A stretch of DNA of 59,852 bases from assembly GCA_903896015.1 (NCBI GenBank), contig CAITWF010000007.1, positions 1-59,852 of the forward strand, in the 5' to 3' direction. A program made the position numbers and the translations under genes. Under the pieces are notes generated by a model. It made no database searches. It worked only from the letters and a program-made list of their open reading frames with translations, and was not told where the DNA came from. Origin of the DNA: an uncultured Opitutia bacterium (lineage in GTDB: Bacteria > Verrucomicrobiota > Verrucomicrobiia > Opitutales > Opitutaceae). Positions 53,750 through 59,852 of this stretch are shown here, in pieces (positions within the stretch are counted from its first letter, which is position 1; every line of letters begins with the position of its first letter).

Positions 53750-55096
53750 ATGTTCGAATCCCTCACCGAAAAACTCGGCAGCGCGCTCCGCAATCTCCGA
53801 GGCGTCGGCAAACTCACCGACGAAAACATGGCGGACGCACTCAAGGAAGTGCGCACCGCCCTCCTCGCCGCCGACGTGCATTTCAAGGTCGCGCGCGAAT
53901 TCGTCGAGCGCGTACAGGCGCAATGCGTCGGCCAGGAAGTCCTCAAGGGGGTCGCCCCCGGCCAGCAGGTCGTCAAAATCATCCACGACGAACTCGTAAG
54001 GCTCCTCGGCGAAGGCGCGACCAGTCTCTCCGCGGCGCGGCCGCTGAAAATCCTGATGGTCGGCCTGCATGGCTCCGGCAAAACCACGTCGACCGCGAAA
54101 CTCGCGAAGCTTTTAAAAAAACGCGGCTACCGCCCACTCGTCGCCGCGTGCGACATTTATCGCCCCGCCGCGATCGATCAGCTGGAGATTTTGGCCAAGC
54201 AGGAGGAACTCGGCTTCTACTCTGATCGAAATTCCAAGGATGTCCCGGCGATCGGCGTCGCCGCGCTCGCCGCTGCGCAGGCCGCGACGGCCGACTGCAT
54301 CATCTTCGACACCGCCGGCCGCCTCCAAATCGATCACGATCTGATCGAAGAAGTAAAAAAGCTCCGCGCCAAGGTGCAGCCTGATGAGGTGCTGCTGGTC
54401 GCCGACGGCGCGCTCGGTCAGGAAGCCGTTAACGTCGCGAAGACATTTCACGAAGCGCTGCAACTCACCGGCCTAATCCTCACCAAGCTGGATGGCGACG
54501 CCCGTGGCGGCGCCGCCCTCTCAATCAAATCGATCACGGGCGTGCCGATCAAATTTGTCGGCACCGGCGAAAAGACGGGAGACTTCGACACGTTTTACCC
54601 GGACCGGCTCGCATCGCGCATCCTCGGCATGGGCGACGTCGTGTCGCTCGTCGAACGTGCGCAGGAGACCATCGACCAAAAAGAGGCCGAGAAGATGGCG
54701 GAGACGATGCGCAAGGGGGAATTCAACCTCGAAGACTTCCTCGCCCAGATGCAGCAGGTGAAAAAAATGGGCTCAATGCAGAGCCTGATCGGCATGATGC
54801 CGGGCATGAGCGGCATGGAGCTGCCCGCCGGCGCGGACAAACAAATGGCGCGCACCGAAGCGATCATCAAGTCGATGACCAGGCAGGAACGCCGCAAGCC
54901 GGACCTCCTCAATGGCAGCCGGCGCAAACGCATTGCTGACGGCGCAGGCGTCAAAATTGTCGAGGTCAACCAGCTGCTGAAACAGTTTCAGCAAATGCAG
55001 CAAATGATGAAGATGATGAAAGGTGGCGGCGGAAAGCGCATGATGAAACAGATGGAGGCCATGCAGGCTAGAGGAGGAATGCCTCCTTTTCGGTGA
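53750..55096 (+). CDS. ffh: signal recognition particle protein Ffh
   Basis: This 448-residue SRP54 GTPase has an N domain, G1 [15 protein letters not shown], the [10 protein letters not shown] insertion-box sequence, [10 protein letters not shown] and [14 protein letters not shown] methionine-rich M domain follows from about residue 300 ([20 protein letters not shown], then [20 protein letters not shown]). It binds signal sequences and 4.5S RNA and delivers ribosomes to FtsY. The recombinase gene begins 64 bases downstream. In many bacteria ffh is followed by rpsP (ribosomal protein S16); here it is followed by mobile DNA. Confidence 0.96.
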   Translation: MFESLTEKLGSALRNLRGVGKLTDENMADALKEVRTALLAADVHFKVAREFVERVQAQCVGQEVLKGVAPGQQVVKIIHDELVRLLGEGATSLSAARPLKILMVGLHGSGKTTSTAKLAKLLKKRGYRPLVAACDIYRPAAIDQLEILAKQEELGFYSDRNSKDVPAIGVAALAAAQAATADCIIFDTAGRLQIDHDLIEEVKKLRAKVQPDEVLLVADGALGQEAVNVAKTFHEALQLTGLILTKLDGDARGGAALSIKSITGVPIKFVGTGEKTGDFDTFYPDRLASRILGMGDVVSLVERAQETIDQKEAEKMAETMRKGEFNLEDFLAQMQQVKKMGSMQSLIGMMPGMSGMELPAGADKQMARTEAIIKSMTRQERRKPDLLNGSRRKRIADGAGVKIVEVNQLLKQFQQMQQMMKMMKGGGGKRMMKQMEAMQARGGMPPFR

Positions 55097-55124
55097 TTTT
55101 TGAGCGTTCTTTCTTGCGGTCTCG

Positions 55125-55154
55125 TTATACCACTTTAGGGTGGTCTTATACCAC
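55125..55154. repeat. direct and inverted repeats in front of the recombinase gene
   Basis: TTATACCAC occurs at 55125-55133 and again at 55146-55154. Between them GTGGT (55140-55144) is complementary to ACCAC (55129-55133). The cluster lies in the 63 bases between ffh and the recombinase start codon, which suggests an operator or arm-type binding sites of an attachment region. Confidence 0.45.
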
Positions 55155-55159
55155 CCGCA

Positions 55160-56443
55160 ATGAAAACGAAGCAATCCGAGGGCTCCCTTTGGCAGGCTAT
55201 GTCCGAGACCGGTCTCTATCGCCATCGCGACAGCGGCCGTTACTACTCTCGCTTCCTCGTTAATGGTAAGCGGCCCTTCAAGGCGCTGGGCACCGACGAT
55301 TGGGCCCGCGCCGTCGCGGAGCATAACGGTCGACGAACCGCGATTTCCGTGCGCAGGGCGAATGGCGGTGAGGAAGAAAACCCCGAGCATCTTCGGACGA
55401 TGGGAGATTGCACGCGCCGACTCCTGTCCCACCTCGAACTCACGCGACAACAACCCAAGACGAAGATCAACTACGCCCAGCAACTCGGCGTAGTGAAGAA
55501 AAACTGGCCGGACGGAACGTTTGATTTTGCCAGACCTGGCAAGGTGTCTTACCGGTCGTTGCTCCGTCTGCGACAAGCACTCTTGACGTGCGAATGGGAA
55601 GCGCCAGCTGGCTTCAAGGGCCACGGCGGCAAGAGAACCGGCAAGGGATATTCGGCGCGGTATGTGAACCAATGTCTGGCCCGCGTGCACAACGTCCTCG
55701 AGGTAGCTCGTGTCGCCGGCTTGATCACCCATGATCCGTTTGCGAGCGGTGTGGGTATCCAAGAAAGCATTTGGCTGCCGCTGCCGAAGGCGAACAAGGA
55801 TCTGCCGTCCCTCGACCAGATGAAGCAGGTCTTCAAGCTCATGGCTGGCGATCTGACGCCAGAGAAGCCAGGGCATCGCACCGCGAACGAACCGAATTGG
55901 CTGAAGTGGCGGGTTGAGCGCGCGCTCGACGCCGCGGAACTGGCGGAATTTCTGGCTTATTCCGGCTGCCGCATTTCGGAGGCAGTCGGCGAGAAAGACA
56001 AATGTCCGGGCGCAATTTTCGAAGACTTCAATCTGAATGGGGCGCACGGACCCACACTCCGAATCCATGGCACCAAGGGCGTCTCGTCCGATCGCGTCAT
56101 CGACGCGATCCCGGATTTGGTCGAGCTGATCGCACGCATCAAAAAGCGGCGGGAGAAGGATGGTCTTCCGACCATCGGAAAGCTGCTGCGGGTCAAAGGC
56201 TGCCGCTACGGACTGGACACGGCATGTGCGAAAGTCGGATGCATGCGCCTCGGGCATCACACCCTCCGCCACTATTTCGCCAGCATCACGCTCGGTGCCG
56301 GCGTGCCCGCCACCGTGGTGGCTGATTGGATGGGTCACGCCGACAAGGGAGCCACGCTGCTTCGCACGTATGCGCACGTCATTCGCCAGCATAGTGCAGC
56401 CTACGCGAAGCGGGTCAGTTATTCCCCACCGCAAGCTGCGTGA
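55160..56443 (+). CDS. tyrosine recombinase / integrase
   Basis: This 427-residue protein has the tyrosine recombinase catalytic residues Arg271 (SGCRISEA), His367 and Arg370 (HHTLRHYF), His393 (WMGHADKGA) and nucleophile Tyr404 (RTYAHV). The N-terminal half carries an arm/core-binding region with LWQAMSETGLYRHRDSG at the start. It is the type found in prophages and integrative elements. It starts directly after ffh and is convergent with the small HTH gene, overlapping its 3' end by 29 bases, a common integrase-excisionase arrangement. Integration near the 3' end of ffh is inferred. Confidence 0.92.
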   Translation: MKTKQSEGSLWQAMSETGLYRHRDSGRYYSRFLVNGKRPFKALGTDDWARAVAEHNGRRTAISVRRANGGEEENPEHLRTMGDCTRRLLSHLELTRQQPKTKINYAQQLGVVKKNWPDGTFDFARPGKVSYRSLLRLRQALLTCEWEAPAGFKGHGGKRTGKGYSARYVNQCLARVHNVLEVARVAGLITHDPFASGVGIQESIWLPLPKANKDLPSLDQMKQVFKLMAGDLTPEKPGHRTANEPNWLKWRVERALDAAELAEFLAYSGCRISEAVGEKDKCPGAIFEDFNLNGAHGPTLRIHGTKGVSSDRVIDAIPDLVELIARIKKRREKDGLPTIGKLLRVKGCRYGLDTACAKVGCMRLGHHTLRHYFASITLGAGVPATVVADWMGHADKGATLLRTYAHVIRQHSAAYAKRVSYSPPQAA

Positions 56444-56735
56444 CTGACCTGCGGGTGATTAGCACCCGACGTGTGTCCCTCACCCGCTGCAATCGTCCGA
56501 ATTCCAGCCAGCGATAGATGGTTGCCCGGCTAACCCCGCCTAACATTCGTTGTGCATCTTCCAAGGAGAAAGCCTCGGGCTCCGCCGATTTGATAGTTGG
56601 CTCCGCCGCAGCTTCGCCTGCAAAGCCAATGTCCCAAAGCTTGGCGATTTCCTGGGCTTCGGCCTCACTGGTAGCCTCGTAGGTAACTTTGCGAAGCGTG
56701 CCCTCCCGAACCATTACTGCCGAATAGCGCTTCAT
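56415..56735 (-). CDS. excisionase-like helix-turn-helix protein
   Basis: This 106-residue protein has an N-terminal region (YSAVMVREGTLRKVTYEATS) and a C-terminal MerR/excisionase-type HTH_17 segment: FSLEDAQRMLGGVSRATIYR followed by WLEFGRLQRVRDTRRVLI. Such small proteins are usual recombination directionality factors or DNA-binding regulators beside integrases. It overlaps the end of the integrase gene on the opposite strand. Whether it controls excision or transcription is not known. Confidence 0.75.
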   Translation of the reverse strand: MKRYSAVMVREGTLRKVTYEATSEAEAQEIAKLWDIGFAGEAAAEPTIKSAEPEAFSLEDAQRMLGGVSRATIYRWLEFGRLQRVRDTRRVLITRRSVTQLAVGNN

Positions 56736-56787
56736 GGCTCAAACCGCCACACACGGCTTGCTCCCGGAACCGATGGATCAGCGGCAC

Positions 56788-57144
56788 TCATGGTCCACAC
56801 AGCGAGCCTGACTCGCTCTCGTTTCTGCGGAGCCATTCGCGCGCCGCATCTCGGACGAAGATAAGGCGACAGATACGCCGTGCCTGCGTTGGCGGCTCGT
56901 TCAGCAACCGGAGTTCCATGAATGCGAAGAAATGCGATACATCAACCGCCAGGTCGTGATTGCTCGCGCCTGCAAGTTCATAGACGAGATCACGCACGGC
57001 CTGAAGTGCATCGCCGTGTGGGCAATCTCGCCGCGGATTCAGCGCCGCGCGCAATTCTTCGAGCAACCCGGCTTCAGCACACTCCGCCAACGCATCGGCA
57101 ACGATGGCGTTGATGGGGAAGTGAGTGCGATTAAGACCGTGCAT
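56788..57144 (-). CDS. unknown protein next to the IS insertion
   Basis: This 118-residue protein has no motif I recognise. It is mixed helical with ADALAECAEAGLLEELRAAL at the start, a Cys-containing segment (NPRRDCPHGDALQAV), and an Arg-rich C-terminal region (IFVRDAAREWLRRNESESG). The start ATG lies 10 bases from the left end of the IS21-type element, so the insertion has removed its native upstream region and it may be silent or expressed only from within the IS. The original protein could have been longer. It belongs to the mobile segment after ffh. Confidence 0.5.
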   Translation of the reverse strand: MHGLNRTHFPINAIVADALAECAEAGLLEELRAALNPRRDCPHGDALQAVRDLVYELAGASNHDLAVDVSHFFAFMELRLLNEPPTQARRICRLIFVRDAAREWLRRNESESGSLCGP

Positions 57145-57154
57145 GGTGTTCTGT

Positions 57155-57205
57155 TGTCACCGGTCACCCAAAACCAGCCAGGTAGGGTCGATTCAAAACC
57201 AGCCA
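57155..57205 (+). repeat. left terminal repeats of the IS21-family element
   Basis: The region contains the 13-base tip TGTCACCGGTCAC and two AAAACCAGCCA copies starting at 57170 and 57195, 25 bases apart, with a GGGTCGAT box between them. In IS21-type elements such repeated end sequences are known transposase-binding sites. Confidence 0.85.
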
Positions 57206-57258
57206 CCTTGAGAGGGTAATTTACGTCGTCGGCGAAGATCGCTTCGCCGGTGGGCGTA

Positions 57259-58860
57259 ATGAACCAACTCAACGTGAGCATTCAACAATCGATAGTCGCC
57301 CTTATCGCCAGAGGCTGGTCGCAGCGCCGGATTGCCCGGGAGCTGCAGCTGGATCGCGCGACGGTGGCGCGCTACGCGCAACCGGTGGTGGCAAAACCAG
57401 CCACCATTTCGACCCACGGCTCGGACGAAGCGGCGGATTCAAAACCAGCCAGTAACCCGGCCCACGGCTCGGCGCCCGAGTCCGAGGCAAAACCAGCCAG
57501 TAATTCGACCCACGGCTCCGGCGCGGCTCCGCCAGCAAAACCAGCCATTTCGACCCACGGCGCCACGGCCGGTCGCAAGAGCTTGTGCACGCCGTTCGCG
57601 GCCGTGATCACCGCGAGTCTCGAGCTCGGTTTGTCCGCGCAGCGGATCTATCAGGACCTCGTCCGCGAGCACGCCTACACGGGCGGTTATCAGTCGGTCA
57701 AACGCTTCACCCGAAAAGTGGCGCATAAACTCGAGTTGCCGTTTCGCCGGATGGAGTGCGAGCCCGGCGACGAGCTGCAGATCGACTTTGGGTGCGGCGC
57801 ATGGATCAAGGAAGACGAGCGCCGCCGGCGCCGGCCGCATTTGTTTCGCGCCGTGCTTAGTCATTCCCGCAAGGGCTACAGCGAGGTCGTCTGGCGTCAG
57901 GACACCGAGACCTTGATTCGGTGCGTGGAGAACGCGTTTCGCTTCTTCGGCGGCGTCACCGCGGCTCTCGTGCCCGATAATCTGAAGGCCGCGGTGCTCC
58001 ACTCCGACTGGTTCGACCCCGAGTTAAATCCGAAGATGAGTGCCTTCTGTGCGCATTACGGCACCACGCTCTTGCCGACCAAACCGGCGATGCCGCGGCA
58101 CAAGGGCAAGATCGAGGCCGGCGTAAAATACGCGCAGGCGAACGCACTCAAGGGCCGCGAGTTTGCGAGTCTCGCCGCGCAAAACACGTTTCTCGCCGAC
58201 TGGGAGCGCACCGTCGCCGACAAGAGGATTCACGGCACGATCCGCCAGCAGGTCGGCACCTTTTTCACGCAGGCCGAGCAACCAAAGCTGCGGGCGTTGC
58301 CGGCGTCGCTGTTCCCGTGCTTCGAGGAAGCGCCGCGCAAGGTGCACCGCGACGGTCACGTCGCTTATCAACGCGCCTATTACTCGGTGCCGCCGGAGCA
58401 TGTCGGCTGCGACGTCTGGGTGCGCGCCGAGACGCGCTTGGTCCGGATCTATAACCAGCGCTTCGCGCCCATCGCCGTCCATGTGCGGGCCGAGCCCGGT
58501 CGCTTCGCGACCGATCAAGCGCATATTCACAGTCACAAGCGCGTCATCGTCGAACGCGGCGCCGATTATCTGTTGGAGCGTTGTCGCCTGCTCGGCGCGC
58601 ACTGCGGCGCGTGGGCCGACGGTTTGATGGCGCAGCGTGGTCCCGAAGGACTGCGCGTGTTGCAGGGATTGTTGGCGCTCGCCCGCGAGCATCCCATCGG
58701 GGTGCTCGAGCACGCGTGCGGTCGCGCGGTGCACGTCGGCTTGTGGCGGCTGAAGGAACTGCGCCGGCTCGTCCAAGACGGCGAGCACGTCGTGCAGGTG
58801 GATTTTTTGCAGGCCCATCCGCTCATCCGTGATCTGAGCCACTACCAGCTTGAACCATGA
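57259..58860 (+). CDS. istA: IS21-family transposase IstA
   Basis: This 533-residue protein has an N-terminal helix-turn-helix (ALIARGWSQRRIARELQLDR), a repetitive linker (residues about 45-100), a second DNA-binding region (SAQRIYQDLVREHAYTGGYQ), a DDE catalytic core with Asp176 (LQIDFGCG), Asp240 (LVPDNLKAAV) and Glu286 (KGKIEAGVKY), and a C-terminal beta-barrel region. The linker is built of four 16-residue units starting KPA, each encoded by a 48-base repeat opening with AAAACCAGCCA. The ATG at 57259 is preferred over GTG at 57250. It acts with IstB to move the element. Confidence 0.95.
   Translation: MNQLNVSIQQSIVALIARGWSQRRIARELQLDRATVARYAQPVVAKPATISTHGSDEAADSKPASNPAHGSAPESEAKPASNSTHGSGAAPPAKPAISTHGATAGRKSLCTPFAAVITASLELGLSAQRIYQDLVREHAYTGGYQSVKRFTRKVAHKLELPFRRMECEPGDELQIDFGCGAWIKEDERRRRRPHLFRAVLSHSRKGYSEVVWRQDTETLIRCVENAFRFFGGVTAALVPDNLKAAVLHSDWFDPELNPKMSAFCAHYGTTLLPTKPAMPRHKGKIEAGVKYAQANALKGREFASLAAQNTFLADWERTVADKRIHGTIRQQVGTFFTQAEQPKLRALPASLFPCFEEAPRKVHRDGHVAYQRAYYSVPPEHVGCDVWVRAETRLVRIYNQRFAPIAVHVRAEPGRFATDQAHIHSHKRVIVERGADYLLERCRLLGAHCGAWADGLMAQRGPEGLRVLQGLLALAREHPIGVLEHACGRAVHVGLWRLKELRRLVQDGEHVVQVDFLQAHPLIRDLSHYQLEP
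57393..57547 (+). repeat. 48-bp tandem array carrying the IS end motif inside istA
   Basis: AAAACCAGCCA occurs at 57393, 57441, 57489 and 57537, exactly 48 bases apart and in the same orientation as the left-end copies. Units 1, 3 and 4 also carry TTCGACCCACGGC, whose first eight bases are the complement of the GGGTCGAA box in the right-end repeat. The units encode KPA-initiated 16-residue segments of the IstA linker. Confidence 0.9.
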
Positions 58861-59615
58861 ACCAACTCCAATCCCTCCTCCACGATCTGCGTTTGTCCGG
58901 ACTGCGCGACACGCTCTCGGTCCGACTCCAGGAAGCCGCGTCCAACCGCCTCGCGCACGAAGAGTTTTTGACACTCGTCCTGCAGGACGAGGTCAACGTC
59001 CGCCACCAACGCCAGATTCAGCGCCGGGTGAAGGCCGCGGAGTTTCGCACCCTCAAGCCCCTCGATGAGTTTGACTGGCGCTTCAATCCGTCGATTCCCA
59101 AAAAACAGATCTACGAACTGGCCGCCGGCCATTTTATCCGCGCCAAGACCGACGCGTTGTTCATCGGTCCGCCCGGCGTCGGCAAAACGCATTTGGCCCA
59201 GGCCATCGGCTACGAGGCGATCAAGCAGGGCTTCATTGTCTGCTACCGCTCGATCTTCGACTTGGTCCGCGACTTTCTCGCCGACGACGCGCTCCAGCAA
59301 CGCGACCGCGTGCTCCAGCACTATATCAAACCTGACTTGGTCATCATCGACGACATGGGCCTGCGGGCACTGCCCAAACACTCCGGCGAGTATCTGCTCG
59401 AGGTCATCATGCGCCGCTACGAAACGCGCTCCACCATCATGACCAGCAACCGGCCGCTCGAGGATTGGGGCAAACTCTTGCAGGACGTGCCCACCGCCGG
59501 CGCCGTCCTCGACCGCTTCCTTCATCACGCCGCCGTCATCGCCATCACCGGCGAGAGCTATCGCCTCAAAGATGCCGCCCTCGCCAAACCCAAAGCGGCG
59601 CCACGCACGTCATGA
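58857..59615 (+). CDS. istB: IS21-family ATPase helper IstB
   Basis: This 252-residue AAA+ protein has an N-terminal helical domain, Walker A FIGPPGVGKTHLAQAIG, Walker B LVIIDDMGLRALP, and the sensor region RYETRSTIMTSNRPLEDWGK. IstB proteins are known to form ATP-dependent rings that bend target DNA and stimulate IstA. It overlaps istA by 4 bases (ATGA), as is usual for the family. Confidence 0.95.
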   Translation: MNQLQSLLHDLRLSGLRDTLSVRLQEAASNRLAHEEFLTLVLQDEVNVRHQRQIQRRVKAAEFRTLKPLDEFDWRFNPSIPKKQIYELAAGHFIRAKTDALFIGPPGVGKTHLAQAIGYEAIKQGFIVCYRSIFDLVRDFLADDALQQRDRVLQHYIKPDLVIIDDMGLRALPKHSGEYLLEVIMRRYETRSTIMTSNRPLEDWGKLLQDVPTAGAVLDRFLHHAAVIAITGESYRLKDAALAKPKAAPRTS

Positions 59616-59800
59616 GCCGCCACCGTCATCTTCCGCCGCTTCGCCGGTCTCGCGCTCCGCGACTCGCCGGCACTCGGCCCAGCACGCCTTCCTTCATCCT
59701 TGGTTGCTGAGAGCGAAAAAATACCACCGGCCCACGCCTCACTCACCAATTTACCCTTGTCCTCTTTCTTCCATCTCTCATGAAAACCATCCACTCAGGG

Positions 59801-59852
59801 TGGCTGGTTTTGATTCGACCCGAGGTGGCTGGTTTTGAAGTGACCGGTGACA
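59801..59852 (-). repeat. right terminal repeats of the IS21-family element
   Basis: Reading inwards from 59852 there is TGTCACCGGTCAC, then AAAACCAGCCA at 59836-59826 and again at 59811-59801, with GGGTCGAA between them. The spacing equals that of the left end. Confidence 0.88.

Larger units (their letters stand above)
57155..59852 (+). mobile_element. complete IS21-family insertion sequence
   Basis: Terminal inverted repeats TGTCACCGGTCAC (57155-57167) and its exact complement (59840-59852) bound the element. Each end then carries two AAAACCAGCCA motifs at the same offsets, 16 and 41 bases from the terminus (57170, 57195; and 59826-59836, 59801-59811 in the opposite orientation). Two genes, istA and istB, overlap by 4 bases as in IS21. 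The element is 2698 bp, and its last base is the last base of the window. The 237 bases after istB (59616-59852) are the right end and show no other gene. Confidence 0.95.

Noticed and set aside
55097-55159. A tRNA or tmRNA gene as the attachment site of the recombinase element.
   Set aside because: The gap is only 63 bases and does not fold into a cloverleaf or show T-loop consensus sequence.
57393-57547. 48-base periodic repeats, considered as a CRISPR array.
   Set aside because: They lie inside an open reading frame, the shared part is only about 11 to 25 bases, the intervening parts are similar rather than unique, and no cas genes are present.

Overview
The window looks like one contig from a high-GC member of the Opitutaceae (Verrucomicrobia). 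This is inferred from gene content: a PEP-CTERM protein, a DUF1800/TIGR02597 pair, a Verrucomicrobia-style type II secretion locus with a PilM-like GspL, and strong G/C third-position bias that opens long spurious frames on both strands. No rRNA, tRNA or CRISPR array was recognised, and no gene-free stretch exceeds 300 bp.

Layout. 1-3128: broken DUF1800 and TIGR02597 genes, then a PEP-CTERM protein flanked by two copies of a short palindrome. 3354-15551: an aryl-polyene/xanthomonadin-type cluster. It holds a methyltransferase, two acyl carrier proteins, two ketosynthases with intact Cys-His-His triads, an ApeC-like chain-length-factor homologue, two acyltransferases, a glycosyltransferase fused to a LolA domain, an MMPL exporter, an acyl-AMP ligase, and a convergent chorismatase that could supply the hydroxybenzoate starter. 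No ketoreductase, dehydratase or thioesterase gene is visible. 15855-20388: envelope genes (PagL-like deacylase, polysaccharide deacetylase, PAP2 phosphatase) and an ABC-2 transporter. 20405-23189: a lactonase-like beta-propeller and a cytochrome c/PQQ-type dehydrogenase. 23427-35738: a type II secretion operon (E, F, G, H, I, J, K, L-, M- and C-like genes) whose secretin is carried as two separately exported polypeptides. A histidine kinase and an NtrC-type regulator with a degenerate GAFTGA loop follow directly (35781-38596).

38644-53186 is mostly minus-strand housekeeping and accessory genes: an LLM oxidoreductase, a serralysin-like M10 protease, two class I aminotransferases, a tandem ribbon-helix-helix protein, a HAD phosphatase, SecG, ParB, a LysM protein, Fmt, Der and an Lrp-type regulator. 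53299-55096 carries a single-domain response regulator and ffh.

55097-59852 is mobile DNA: a tyrosine recombinase directly after ffh, an excisionase-like protein, an unknown protein, and a complete IS21-family element whose right terminal base is the last base of the window. The IS is the most unusual object here. The AAAACCAGCCA motif of its ends also occurs four times, at exactly 48-bp intervals, inside the istA coding sequence, where it encodes a repetitive linker.
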